The notes below the pieces were generated by a model. It ran no database searches. It had not been told where the DNA came from and worked only from the letters and a program-made list of their open reading frames with translations. Source: Chalara sp. BL73 (Eukaryota > Ascomycota > Leotiomycetes > Helotiales). Taken from it: a stretch of DNA of 64,000 nt. The DNA lies in assembly GCA_918026815.1 (NCBI GenBank), contig CAKJVC010000160.1, forward strand, positions 124,001-188,000, read 5' to 3'. Positions 22,178 to 34,300 of this stretch are shown here, piece by piece (the first letter of the stretch is position 1; each line of letters starts with the position of its first letter). A program made the translations under genes and the position numbers.

Positions 22178-22796
22178 GGAATCGCTTACGTAAGTAGGCC
22201 AAAAACTAGAAATATTTTACCTATATTACGACCTATAACCGCAGAGAATACAATAACTGTAATGCTCCTAATAGGCCCGTATTCTATAGTTGTGATACTC
22301 TCGCAGATCCTCTAATTGATCCTCTAGCTAATAGATGCTCTTTCCAACAAGGTCATAGTAGCACAATCACTTCAGGGGTGATCGCCCAATTGTTAAAAGC
22401 ATCAAAAATCTCAGTGTCTAAACGCGTGGTTACTGGAGGCTTGCTCACGAGCAGCTTTGTTTTGAAGCGTTGAGTGTGCAAGATAGGAAAATATGTTTAA
22501 AGTTGATGGTTGAATACACTATGGTCTGAAATATTAAGTAGGTGACTTGTTCTACCCTCAAAATATATAGCTCTCTATAATTGTTTTATTAGTGGACGGA
22601 GGAAGCTTGCCTACCAAAATTTGAAACTCTATCACTCAATCACAGCACAATAACTAGTCAATCACTTTCCATACTGTACAATGAGACGCAATGTAAAGTG
22701 TCTGTAAAATGAAGCGTTCCCGCGCCACAACCTTAAAACTCGAATTTAACCTTAAGCTAAGCGAGTGGACCATATGTTTTGGTAGGAACATCCTAA
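22178..22796. other. Gap between the two transposon insertions
   Basis: AT-rich spacer of about 620 bp without a recognisable gene. Short frames only. It may hold older, decayed repeat sequence, but I could not define ends. Confidence 0.4.
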
Positions 22797-23052
22797 TACT
22801 CTCCCCCCCCTAATAAAGGTTATACGGTGGAAGAATGGATAGGGCCAAGTCTTTTTTTACTAGGGCATAGCCACTTAGATTCTGTGTATCCGTTACTTGT
22901 CAAGGGTTGAAGTCCCTTTTATGGCTCGTGCGAAAGAGGCAAAAAAAGCCTCGCAAAGGAGCCGCAAGGATTTATAGCCATTCGAGACTGCTTCTAGGGT
23001 ATCGTCCCATAAAATCCACCGTATAACCTTTATTAGGGGGGGGGGGGGGGTA
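22797..23052. mobile_element. Short TA-flanked MITE with C/G-tract ends
   Basis: A 252-bp segment (22799-23050) has inverted ends. The left is a C tract followed by TAATAAAGGTTATACGGTGG, and the right is its complement followed by 15 G. TA dinucleotides sit at 22797-22798 and 23051-23052, as expected for a Tc1/mariner-type target duplication. The interior contains a GAGGC-A7-GCCTC hairpin within an imperfect larger hairpin (22923-22963). It has no ORF. The inverted repeat is certain; the mariner assignment is inferred from TA and size. Confidence 0.72.
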
Positions 23053-23846
23053 ACGCATGTAGTGAGCAGACAACGTTCATATGCTGAATTAAAACACCTT
23101 GAAAAAGATTTAAGGTAAACGCATGTTCAAAGAGAAACAGTTCTTTTATTAATGAGCTTTCAACTATCCATTGATATAATTACGCTTTTGTTTTGAATAT
23201 CTCCTTCTGAGTATGTGACATAGGCACTACCTGTGTCATGCCATGGCCCACTTTCGCTAATGGTAAGGGGCTGAGGATTGTAGGATAAATATTTGAAAGA
23301 TGGATCAGCAGACTGGGAGGATGACATGATTAAATGATAACAACAATAAGTCCGGTGGTCCGGAAGAAGTATGGTCATGCGAGCTAAAAGTTCTGATAGA
23401 GACATGGAATCGGAAAAGTCTTTCTGTTACCTCGGCCAGCCTGTTACATCGTTGAGAGTGGAGACTCTTGCCGCATGAAGAAGGACAAAGTGCTACAGAT
23501 ATTGGTGTAAAGGCATATATGCCACGCCTGAAGCGAGTTGATAGACGGTCTGTGAAAGATGTGAACACTGCTTGTGTTGCTTGGTAGCTGGATGTTTGCC
23601 TGAAAATGATAATTTGCAGGTCACAGAAAATCGACAGATATATGAGGTTACGATTGGCTTAGATGGACAATATCACTGTTTCAATGCGCTAACCCCAAAA
23701 TTTTGAGCCTATTATAAAAGTTTAAATTTTGTGGAAATTAACCATTTATGTACAAATGCCGTCATACTGTAACAATAGAGGCCAAAACTATATCTATGCT
23801 TAGTCTTCATCTCTACAACATCATCAACCAAAGTTGGCACTATAAT
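23053..23846. other. Gap between MITE and LPMO gene; possible gene relic
   Basis: On the minus strand, 23160-23600 can be read as a short spliced frame (acceptor-like TTTTCAG near 23610; intron-like GTAACA to TTTTAG at about 23425-23380). It yields fewer than 100 residues, no start codon upstream and no domain, so I do not call a gene. The rest is AT-rich flank. Confidence 0.35.
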
Positions 23847-24665
23847 TTATCCGGTCCACACAGCGGGTCCAGGGAAGGTGTATGATGTTGGCTATACTAT
23901 GTAAGCACTACGTAAAATCAATTAACAAAGCATATCGGCTTACGACTGGGTAGTTGATATTGATCAAAATTCCTGGATCACTCGCAGAGTACGCTCCAGG
24001 GAATGCAGCAAGTGGACCCGGTGTTCCACTTCCACCACCAGTAATGGTGATTTGGCCACAAGAGATGTAAAACTGAGCAGCGCCAGAGCTTTGAGCTACA
24101 TGAAGCCCAATGTGCTCAACCCGCACGAGGTAGTCGCCATTGGGTGTTGCTGCTGGAATCTTGAAGTTTACTTGCTTGGCATCTATAGAGCCGAAGGGTA
24201 AGCTGGAATTCTTTGCTATTCCTCTAGTGTGGTGAGTATAGAGGGAGTTATCTTACTATCAGTAGGCCACTTCAGCTGCTGTCCACCAAACTCAGGACCA
24301 ATCTGATAGATCTTAAACCAAACAGTTCCAGCCCCATCCCAGTTCGCTGCAGTCTTGCCCGCTGGAACTTTCGCGAGATACACCAAAGCTGGACCTGCGT
24401 GATAGATATTCGGATCCGCTGTGAACGAAATATTGGTTCCAGCCGTGACTGGAAGGATGCCTGGGGCGTATGCAGTCGAGCCACCTACATTACAACGGAT
24501 GTCAAGTGTAGAAACGCTCTGGACCGGGTTGTATGTGTAGTATCCAGTCCATTGTCTGACATATTGCCAAGGAGTGGTGGTCGTGCCCCCAGAGACGATA
24601 GATGGAAAGTTGTAGTGTGCTTGAGCAATAGGGGCTAATGCCAGCAGAGATGTGAAAGTCTTCAT
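23847..24665 (-). CDS. AA9 lytic polysaccharide monooxygenase (secreted)
   Basis: Copper enzyme that oxidatively cleaves cellulose or related glucans outside the cell. Exons 24665-24257, 24182-23944 and 23891-23847 encode 230 aa. Signal peptide is residues 1-16 ([16 protein letters not shown]); cleavage exposes His17 (HYNFP) as mature His1 of the copper histidine brace. The second copper His is His89 in [12 protein letters not shown]. Other family features are Cys58, the [22 protein letters not shown] strand region, and AQFYISCGQ with the axial Tyr. The C terminus is [11 protein letters not shown] joined to [14 protein letters not shown]; a 15-codon last exon restores this family ending. The first intron (74 nt) was chosen because it gives [14 protein letters not shown] at the expected length. 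There is no CBM1. A nearby upstream ATG at 24728 would spoil the signal peptide. Confidence 0.92.
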
Positions 24666-26044
24666 GATGTAAGTGGATAGCAGAACCAGGAGTACCAAGT
24701 GAGTGAAGTGAAAGACAATGAAGTTCAACTTGGGAGGTACCGATCGTCAAGCTATATAGTCTCTAAGATTTCAAGTCTCTTTCGGCGGCAACATGCCATG
24801 AATTGATTGCGGACGACTTTCAAGGCCCATTCTCTCATGTCGGCGTAAGCAGGAAGCAATCAGCTTCTTTCCGCGAAACGGATGTACCCAACTTGGGACG
24901 AATTCCCCATCGTCCATAATAATTGCGAGACTTTGGCTCCGTCATCATCCCTAAGAATAAGAATTCTTCATATAGTCAAATGATCTGGTGATCTTTGTAA
25001 GGTGTGAGCTCGGCCAGTTAATCTGTTTGTGCAATTTGCTAAGACTACTCGGCTAAAAAGGAGGCCCGGATTCCGCATTGAGCAATTTAGCCACTACGAA
25101 GCATGAAACATCTTTTCGGATTCGGGCGGCCAATTGATTGCAATCACATAGATGGGCTTAATATATGAGGCGATCTGGAAGGCTTACATGAAGGCTTGCT
25201 GGCTCAGATTGATAAAAGCTTGTTTCGCCCGAGAAATGCGTTATGGAACCGAGCTTCCGCGAGATCTATGGTCAAATCCAGTACTTGATATTCATTTCTT
25301 GAGACACATGCCAGATTAGGGTCAAACTCATGATGTGCGCAACGCAAAGAATGTTTCCGGCGATATAACGGTAAATGATGGGAATGGCAATGATTGACCA
25401 TTGCCTCGATTAGATATAGCATGTCGTCGATCGATCAAACTTATACTTAAATGCCTAGTGCTTTCACCCGTGACTGTCATACATCAAGTGCAATCATCCT
25501 CAACCTAAACAGCTGCAAGATTCGTGAAAGAATAACATCTGCAAAGCTTTTAGAACCATGACTAAAAAGGGTTTTATAGGGAGCCAAGAATGAGGTCTAG
25601 GTTCACCGGCGCAGCTTTAATTGACTTGTCTTTAACAAATTTCAAGACAATCGAGTTGGTAAGGTGAATCTCCTCCCAAAAAGCCACTCATGTTGGAGTA
25701 AAAGTATAATTACAGTCAACAACTCCTGCTTAACAATTATGGGAGCACAACTGAAAAGTTGGTTAATGCTCATTACCATTTCCTTGTAATGCGTAGATAG
25801 AGTACATGGGAGGAACCTAATGCGAACGCTAATATACCCACTAACCACTAACGCCAGAGCGCTAAAAGCCAGTCCTCCTAGATAAGAAGAAATGGGAGGC
25901 CCGAATCGCAGTCTATGAATGTGAAGCTATATGCTGCGCCGGGCATCATTGGAGAATGAGCCGGTCAATGTTCATCTGGGAAGGAAGAGGTTGCTGGGCC
26001 GGTAGAGCATATTTCTGGGAATTTCGTCAAGTATTTAGGTAAAA
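24666..26044. other. Intergenic, LPMO promoter side
   Basis: These 1.4 kb contain the upstream region of the LPMO gene and the 3' flank of the HP1 gene, both on the minus strand. Only short frames occur (up to about 82 codons) with no domain. I saw no repeat with definable ends. Confidence 0.45.
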
Positions 26045-27076
26045 TCATGAATCGTCGGCATCGTCGTTCTTCCGGAAGACCCTAAAGGACAGTCAGTTAT
26101 GTACGAGAGACGAAGTACTTATGAGAAGGTAACCGACAAGTGGCTCTCGTAAAACTTCAACATCCGCTGTGGGCATCGCTTGTACACTTGCGCGGTGGGG
26201 TGTTGCGTTTTCTGACCTCCTTTCCATGTGAGGTATACAATGACTGCACCTTCAGGACCTTCGCAAGCATCGATTCCAACAACATCTTCCTCCCAACTCC
26301 CACTTGGTGGCTTAAATTCTGCTTGCTTCGTAGCAACAGGTGGAGTACCAGAAGCAGGATGTCCATTTTTCCGACCCTTTTTAGCAGATCCATTTGCGTC
26401 ACCAGTTGTACTTGCGCGAGCACGCTTCTTTCCCTTTTTCTCTTCAGCTAAAGCCTTTTTCTCCTTCCATGCGCTTAGCAACGGTTCTTTCCCGCCAATT
26501 GAGTCAAGGTATTCGTTGAGAATCTTATTGGCCGTCGAACTGAGAATATTAACTCGTATACACATATGCTAGCCAATATAACATACAGGTTCTCCTCGGG
26601 CTCCCAAGTTCGATCACTCTTCTTGTCGTATCCCTCCCATTTGACCTCAAACTTTAGCGTGCCCTATCGTTATTAGTTAGAGTTGCGCGATCCAGGTCAG
26701 GCTTCCTTACGTCTTCGTCCACCATGTGATTCGTTATCTTTTCCACGACGTATTCATCCTCCGCAATCTCAGAATTTTCTTCGTCCTCACCTTCGTCGCC
26801 TTTATCATCCGCGTTGTCGTTAACACCATCTGTCATGACAATTTCCTCTTTCACAATCTTGCTCTCCTTCTCAGTTTTAACCATAGGTTTCTCGCTGGTT
26901 TCACTGGCGGCGCTGCCCGTATCAGAGACTTCATCATCGCTAATCTCTGTTTAACAATTAGTGAGCATGTGCTGAAGATAAATTCGAAACGGGAAGACAG
27001 GGCATGTTGCGATAAATGAAGTTGAAATGCTGATGAGAAGTACAGAGTGGAGACGAAGCGACTGACGAGGAGGCAT
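26045..27076 (-). CDS. HP1-family heterochromatin protein (chromodomain + chromo shadow domain)
   Basis: Nuclear protein predicted to bind H3K9-methylated nucleosomes and maintain heterochromatin (Swi6/HepA/HpoA type). Exons 27076-27067 (10 nt), 26946-26711, 26663-26587, 26539-26138 and 26081-26045 encode 253 aa. Residues 1-65 are acidic. The chromodomain (about 66-108) reads EDEYVVEKITNHMVDED then GTLKFEVKWEGYDKKSDRTW; Tyr69 and the Trp/Tyr of KWEGY match the aromatic cage. A basic hinge (KKGKKRARAS and SAKKGRKNGH) leads to a chromo shadow domain (about 190-245; WEEDVVGIDACEG, VYLTWKGG, RCPQRMLKFYESHL). The last exon replaces a read-through ending and yields SHLVFRKNDDADDS, closer to the family. 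The 5' exon join and the last intron (donor GTCGGT) are the least certain parts. Confidence 0.9.
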
Positions 27077-27921
27077 ATTGAAGCTGAATTAAAGTGGTCG
27101 TGAGAGCCTCAATGCGACAATTCGGCGCTGGTCGCAAAATGAAGTCGAAAGCCGATTTGTAAAGTCGATGCTAAACCAAGCAGTCGCTCTCTAGCGACTT
27201 CGCTTTTTTGAAGATCAGAATCTATAAAAATTCAATGTGTCGTTGTGGTGTTTAGGTGACAAGACGAGGAATTACTGACGCGACGGAATCGCGCGGCAAA
27301 TGGGAGGTAAGAAGGCTTGGCACCACGTGATCATATATTTTGTTTTGGGCCGAACGACAAGAACTATTTAAATGACTTCTTAAGGCCGAAGATTTTATTC
27401 TCTGACGATCCAAATGTGTTACCGTTCAGAGAAAGTGAATGTGTTATAGCAAGGCACATGGTACCCCGCACATGCCCCCGACATGATAGGTTTTCTTTCA
27501 GTTGCAAATGGGCCAAGAATACAACTTACGTCTTGTTTCTCGTGCATATCTATCATTTGTAAGGGCTTGACAATTACGCGCTACGTGAAAGCCTCTTACT
27601 GTGATCAAGGAAATCTTCATTTTAACTTCTATCTCTAGTAATTCCAGGACCTGAAGTCAAGGAGGATCTTCTAAAGTAGCACCAGAAAACATCTAGTATG
27701 TGAATAGAATCTAATGTACATTCTTTCATTCGAGTCTATACTCTCATACAAGGAACCTTCTGGCCACCTCAATCGTTATATATCTGGAAATATGATTCCG
27801 AAATATCTAGTCTCTATATTTCTAGTAGGGAGGCGAAGAGTCCTGTTTCTCTGCAACCCTCAAACTTAGGGCCGGTCGCCAACATCTCATAATCAAAGAC
27901 TGGCAGCGAATAAATCAGTAC
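27077..27921. other. Intergenic between HP1 and FAD monooxygenase
   Basis: These 845 bp carry the HP1 promoter. A frame of 81 codons at 27317-27562 (+) lacks an ATG start and shows no domain. Nothing else was recognised. Confidence 0.45.
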
Positions 27922-29808
27922 TTATGTATCCACCTGGAAAGGATACAAGTGGGTCTTGACGTACCGTGCTTGGAACTGCTTTGGCTTAGCTGTTTTCCAT
28001 ACCTTATTCCCTTCAAGATGATCAGGCAAAGGTAAATGATGAAGATATGGCGCGCCTTTGAACACGCTCGTTAGGAGATCTACTTGGAGTTAGCCTCGCC
28101 TGTGTTTGAGCATTAAACATAGCAAGATTCAGATATGGACTTACCAGCAATGAATTCGGTTGTGAATGGTTCTAGGAACAACAATCGGATAGTATATGAG
28201 AGCTTTGCAAGAGCTTCAATTCGGGTGATGGTACCTGACATATCGATAAACATCTTGGCTCGCTTCCAGCGGATGTCCTGGTATTTCTGGAAAGCGACCT
28301 CGAGGGCCTCGATTCCAATCCTGGCCTTAGGTAATGCAGAAAGGAGCTCATGGAGACAGTTGGTAAGCACTGCTGCAGACTCGATAGCTTGATTTCCGCC
28401 TTGGCCAATCTATATATCAATCAGTTATCTGTCTACGTTTCCCAATTAAATTGATGATCAATCTTCGTTTCACCGGACGATAACCTACATTTGGTGTCAT
28501 CTTATGGACGCTGTCACCAACACAAACCATTCTTCCAAAGGACCAGACCTCACTCTCTCCTTCTTCCAGTGGTAAGAAACTTTCCTGCGTCTTCGTATCT
28601 TGCAACATCTTGAGGGTGACTCCTGGCGCAAGCTGGAAATCGGCATGCTTCGCTGCCTCGGCATCTCGATCGGCGGCGGTGAAGCGTGGAATCTCCGGGC
28701 TGGTGTATTTCTGCGGAAGCTTGGAAACAAAGAACCATTGTGGTTGGCCATTGCGTCCGGCAAAAAGAAGAGAAGAGCTGTCGATATCATAACCCGTGGT
28801 AATTGAACCAGGAATGAGGTGGTATGTAGGGTTAGCATTTGAGACCCCAAAAAAACAGGCGTATTCTGCAGTCATGGCTAATGAGATTGTAAGTTTTTAG
28901 TATGAGGTGGCACAAGGACGGCATGTGAAACTTCTGCGATTACGCCATGTGCAGAACAGCGAAGGCAAACTTACTGCATTGGTTTCGGGTCGATACTTCG
29001 GGATTCGTTTTCTCGGCGATTCTCTGCATTTCATGCCGAATCTTGCTGTGGATGCCACTATCTCATAGTTAGAATTACGAACATGAAGGCATTTATATCT
29101 AGTTATATTAGTTTTTTTTTGCTAGATTACAATATCTAGTGAGAATATCTAGGCGAGATTGCTCTGATGTTTCAATCCAGATGACAGCCCATGGCCGTAT
29201 CCCCAAAGACATGCTTGGTCTCCCTACTAAAAAAGGGGTAGACCGAAGTTGATACTCACTCTGCCCCGATGACGATGTCTCCAGTGTAGTGAGATCCATC
29301 TGCACATACAACTGTGACGGAGTCCTTGCCATGCTCAACATGGACAACCTTTTTGTTGAGAAGAATGTTACTCTTGTCTTCCAGTTGATCATAAAGGGAT
29401 TGTAAAAATTTCTGCCTTTCGTAAATCCCAGGCTTGTATCCAAGTCTGGAATCGCCATACACAAATCAGCTCTGTTTCTGCTCAGCGATTTGAAGTATAA
29501 GATTGATCTTACTGCTCCTCAACAATCTTTGTCCATTCGTTGACAGAAATAAGTGTACCATCTGACTTTCTATGTATAGAAACGCTAAAGTATTCTCCAA
29601 TATCTTCCATGGAGTTGTATACACTTAACTGATCTAATATCCGCGCTCCATTAGGCATTGTCAAGATTGTAGCCCCGGCGGCTGGTGCAACATTATCACG
29701 CGCCTCCAGGAGGATGTAATCTATCCTGGCACTCGAGAACGTGTGCGCAAGCGTTAGACCAGCGACACTACCACCAACTATGATGGCTTTGAAATCCGTT
29801 TGAGCCAT
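27922..29808 (-). CDS. FAD-dependent monooxygenase (group A flavoprotein, PaxM/salicylate-hydroxylase-like)
   Basis: Predicted NAD(P)H-dependent hydroxylase or epoxidase; substrate unknown. Exons 29808-29513, 29445-29260, 29057-28975, 28877-28489, 28409-28145 and 28079-27922 encode 458 aa with consistent phases. FAD-binding dinucleotide fold is at the N terminus ([14 protein letters not shown], Gly12-Gly17). [20 protein letters not shown] follows, then [16 protein letters not shown], the DG motif. Next is [14 protein letters not shown] joined to [11 protein letters not shown] (GD motif, Asp310, contacting FAD ribose). The final exon gives a C-terminal extension like those of meroterpenoid and indole-diterpene epoxidases. 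No polyketide synthase, terpene cyclase or prenyltransferase lies nearby, so a cluster role is not supported. The 202-nt second intron is unusually long here. Confidence 0.9.
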
Positions 29809-30517
29809 GTTAAAAATTATTAAAATCGACGACGCTGACGAGGAAGTGAAAGATGCGCGAGCAATAGGTTCAAACCTGAGCTAGGGAAGCTGTTGAAATC
29901 TAGGGGGCCTCGGCCTGGCCGTTGACGAAAAGGTCAAGAATCCACAGGGTTTCTAGTAGTGAATGTAAAGAATCATAAACGCTTACAATGGAAAGTGGGT
30001 TCTATTTACTGTAATTAAGCAACGGGTGGGCCAACCAAAAAGATCTATACAAGAACTGACTTAGGGCTGACACCTGACAAGGGTGGTTATGATTGGGCCA
30101 ACTTTACAAGATATGTATTGGCCGTAATGTCAACCCCCTGTACTTATCACAAGGTAATCTCTTGAAGACCAACTCGAGCATATGATTCCGCTATTTCTCC
30201 TCATAGAGTGGCAAATGATGTACTAATCATGATGACGTCTGATCCCAGATGCTTGTTTGGCACATGTCAAGTTATTATATAACATTGCCAGAGTGCCAGA
30301 AGAATTAAATCATTTGTGTCAAAATGTACATAAAGACGCACGCATGAGTCTGATGTGGAACATTGTGCTGTATTTATAATTCTATCTACTTTTCTAATTC
30401 TATTTGTCCTTTTTTGGGTCTAGTTTGCTGTCCCTGCAAGGTTATACAATTAATGTATGCCCTTCATCCTTGGTACAACAATAATTAGGTTCTGCAAACC
30501 TAGAATCGCCCCGTATT
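29809..30517. other. Intergenic between FAD monooxygenase and phosphatase
   Basis: These 709 bp hold the monooxygenase promoter and the 3' flank of the upstream phosphatase gene. No reading frame longer than 60 codons is supported. Confidence 0.5.
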
Positions 30518-31375
30518 TTATAACTTAGCGTCTTCGGCGCCAATGTAGCCCTTCTCTAATGCCTCTTTCTGAGCAGCATCCCGCAACCTTTTTTGCTCAT
30601 CCTTTGATAGGGGCTGCTCGTCCCCACGTCTCCTCTCTCTGGATTCTTTCGTCTCAATAATGCTTGCCTCCTCCTCATCCTTATTCTCGAATTCGTATGC
30701 TCGGAATTCCGTGTTTGCCCATCCCGTCCCGACAAACCTGACATTGTATCCGTCCCAGTCCTCGGTCAGAAAGTGCAAGTAGCCGCCATGAGTCACAACG
30801 ACAATATTCACATCTCCTTCTGATTCCGCGAGCGCTGAGCTGGCGAGGTTTCGCAACCAGATTCGGGCATCCTTTGCACGAGCCTGAATGGCTGATTCCG
30901 CTGGAGACCATCTCCCTTTCTTGGAATTCCAATCTTCCTTGACAAGAGAAAGATCAACCTTGCCTTCGAATTCGGATGCTAACTTGGCCAGATTGCTGCC
31001 AGTATCGCAAGGTAGATCTGACGTTTCTTGCACTTCAGGAAGAGCGGTTACAACCAGTCGGCTGGCCTCCTCGGGAAATGATAAGAGACATGTGTAAAGG
31101 GTACGTCGAAGCGGAGAGGCTACGAGATGTGTAATTTTCGGAGGGCGAGAGTACGCGGCTGGAAATTCTTTCGAGAGTACGCGGCATTGCTCTTCACCAA
31201 ACGGTGTGAGGTCGGGATCTCTGCAGAGCGGGAAGTTAGCGAATTTTCAAGTTGGAATCTTCATGAGGAAAGGTGGCCGCAAGTATAGCATAACTCACCG
31301 CAAGGCATGATTTGCAGTGTTGAGATTGTGATAGCCTTGGGCATGGCGAACGAGGTGCAGTGTTGCTTTCCCCAT
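30518..31375 (-). CDS. Histidine phosphatase / phosphoglycerate mutase-like protein
   Basis: Exons 31375-31299 and 31220-30518 encode 259 aa; the intron is 78 nt. The N terminus MGKATLHLVRHAQGYHN carries the RH(G/A) motif, with His11 as the phospho-acceptor. LTPFGEEQ, HLVASPLRRTLYT and the second catalytic His in VVVTHGGYLHFL follow in family order. The lysine- and glutamate-rich tail from about residue 200 is typical of cytosolic fungal members of this branch. The family includes mutases, sugar-phosphate phosphatases and phosphatases of unknown substrate; the specific reaction cannot be read from the sequence. Confidence 0.92.
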
Positions 31376-34300
31376 TGCTAATAATCAAGCTTGGTCAATG
31401 TACGTGTTAGGATAGACAGTAATTTTGAGTGTATTGAAAGCGGAATCCCAGTGGTTGTAGTTAAACTATTACTAATTTAAAGATAGAGGCAAATATTTAT
31501 GAGTCTACAAACAAATTTACAAGGCGAGAAACAGAGGTAAAGACAGATACTGCAATTAAGATAGTGGGGGCAACTGCCAACGAAGAGTCAGAGGCAGCTT
31601 CAAGTACCAGAAACATCGTCACAAAAGTGGAGATAGTGGGGCGAAACGACGAACTGGAAAGACCCTAATTAAATTGATGAGAAAGAAGACGTGGAAAGCA
31701 ATTCCGCTCCAAGTTTGCAGTCTTATAAAGTATTTTCTCCATCCTTTTTTTGGTACGATATAAATAGCAAACCATGTAGATTTATCACTCTAGTCACCAC
31801 TTGCCAGTTGTACTTGCTGCCCGTAAGCTTTCTATGAAAACTCGCATGCTCCGAAGTCGCGAGACATGAGTTACGCCATTGTATTGAAACTTAAAAGCCT
31901 CTTCCTACCATTCTCCTTGTGCATGCTACTCACAATAGCTTGCTTTTTTCTTTCTTATGACAGACCGTATCGCTGATAATATGTGAATATCAGAATATCC
32001 ATGACTTTCAACGTTATACTATCTACTCTTTTGCACGAAAGAAAAGTCTCTGCCTCTTACAGGATCTCAACCTTTCGCGTTGAAGCCAAATATGATTATG
32101 TTCGAAATCTTGAATGTTTTTGGCTGTGCAAGTTTACCATCATTAATACATAGAAATTCCAGACAGCGAGATGCTATCTCGGTGGCTTGTAATGACGAGC
32201 AAAAGCTCGAACCGAAGTCCTTGCATGTGTTCTTTTCCACATTATTAGTAAAAATTGGAGAGGTCTGCGCATTTTCTGGCTTCTAGAAACAATATACTGC
32301 ACACTAGTCTAGAAATAGTTCTATACATGCTGCGATGCCTGGATGGAAGTCTATCCTGAATAATACTGCTCTTTTTTTGGTCTTTCAGCCCTAGTTGACC
32401 AAAGGTTGAGTCTGTACAAAGAAAGTTGACAGTTTGATTGCCAAGCTAAATATAAGTGCTGCCAGGCTGCCAGCAGGCGCTACCAGAATCAGGCCAAAGG
32501 AATATATTAAAGCAGGATATGAAGAGATGGCGATAGTTAGTGAATGACAATCAACAATAACGACACCGTGATGATACCCTACAGGATGCAGCGAGACTGC
32601 TTCAAAAGGCTCCTGAATTCGATACTCAGGGTCGTGGTACAAGGATTTAGTAATACGTCTGAAGAACAAATTTGTGTCCTAAACAATGTCACCCAACAAG
32701 AGCCTTTCTTCTCAACCCCTCATATGCCGCCGTGGGTTGGACGATTTGTGGAATAGTTCGTACCATTATTCTGCATTCAAGATATCTAAATCCTTCCTTT
32801 AGTATGAAAACAGCTGATGTTCTCGAACTGCGTAGTTATGCATGACTCGCATACTAAATAACACACATCACTAATTCGATCAAGAACCACGCTGTGGAAG
32901 CCTATATAATCATGATGGCACTCACTTCAAGATTGGATATAACGTTACAATTAGACCCGATAAGAATGAAGGAAGTGAAGTGATGTAGAACTTAATGGAT
33001 GCTTACCTAAATTGTTATGAGGTTGATAAGAAAGCTATTGGAGTTTTCGGTGGCGCTGATGGCGAGCGAAAAGGCTGGCTGAAAGAGCTAAGGCGGCCTA
33101 GATTCACCCTGTGTTGGTGAATCCCTCAAGTGACACATCATATTTGTTAATATTACTAAATGGTACAGATCAAAGATGTTGCACTCAGCACGACCCTTCG
33201 TGGATGGCCTTGCTCCTGTGACTGGTAAAGAAAAATCAAGTTTGTCCTCTGGAGATAGGGGGCTGCTGTCCTGCTACACTAGAAGAGGCTGCTTAGAGAA
33301 ACAGGCTGCAAGCTTTGTCTAACATGGGAATTGGTTCTGGTGCAATCTTCTGAGGGGCCGCTTGGCTATATGATAGCTCAATTCCGTGGTCTTTTGTCTT
33401 CTAGTTGTTTGATTTACGGTTCAAGTCTTCGACATTTATTGATAAATTTTGGATTTGATATAGATTAAGCAGATCCTGCAGTAAGAGAGGGGATAAAAAT
33501 AAGCAGTGTTTCGAAGTTTAGACACTTTACAACTGTCATTAAGCCAACGAAAACTCCGTATGTGATCATTTCAACATCACTCTGTAATTAACCGCCATGG
33601 TATGCTTGCGTTAAGTGTTTATATCATGTGCTTTACACCTTGCACAACTAACTGTGGATTGGCCATATCCCATGATATTATTCCTACACCCATATCCAAG
33701 TAGCTGGCAATACACTCATGTATCTAGGCTCCAACCAGCTCAATCGAGGGTGTATCATCATGCACTGCCAACTCCGCGACAGGTTTACATCATTGGCCTG
33801 TAGCCTAACTTAGGTATTGAGTCACGTAGCTGTAGTTCCTCAAACTTTCTGAAATTTAGATTGAAGATTCTGAATTCTCGTGTTGATATTAAGCTTTGGA
33901 CCCTGAGTGGCTCAAGTGGGGATCCGAGCAGAGCTTCGTGCATTGTGTCTATTGGCCGGTCTTACCACCGCCAAGACAATATCCCAAAATTAATGTCCAG
34001 GAACAGCAGAGCATCCCCTCTTGCTCCAGGCGGTTGGATGATCGTATACTGAAGCTTGACCTTGATCTTTTATCGCATCAGCTACAGCACTCGATTTGAA
34101 GCAATTGGCACCAATCGTCCCTTGCAGAGAGAAGAGACATACATCCGCGTTGACGCGTCGCGTATCGGCCTTTGTAGAACTGCCAATCACAGCTGAGCGG
34201 TGTAAACCTTCAGTCCGGGAGACGCAGGACTAACAGGGACGTTAAAAGTGTTGGCAGATTTGCATTGCATCTGTTGTAGCTTGGACAGAAAGTAAGTGCA

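Noticed and set aside
23160..23568. Two overlapping minus-strand frames with intron-like borders near the LPMO gene
   Set aside because: No start codon upstream, fewer than 100 residues, no domain; the apparent splicing can be made to work in several inconsistent ways.
24183..24256. Shorter LPMO intron ending at CTAGAG (35 nt)
   Set aside because: In frame, but too short for a fungal intron and gives an insert where the family has eight residues before FKIP; the 74-nt intron fits.
27317..27562. 81-codon plus-strand frame
   Set aside because: It begins with a non-ATG codon and shows no domain or composition typical of a protein.
27922..31375. Possible secondary-metabolite cluster around the FAD monooxygenase
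   Set aside because: The neighbours are HP1 and a histidine phosphatase; no backbone synthase, transporter or pathway regulator is present.
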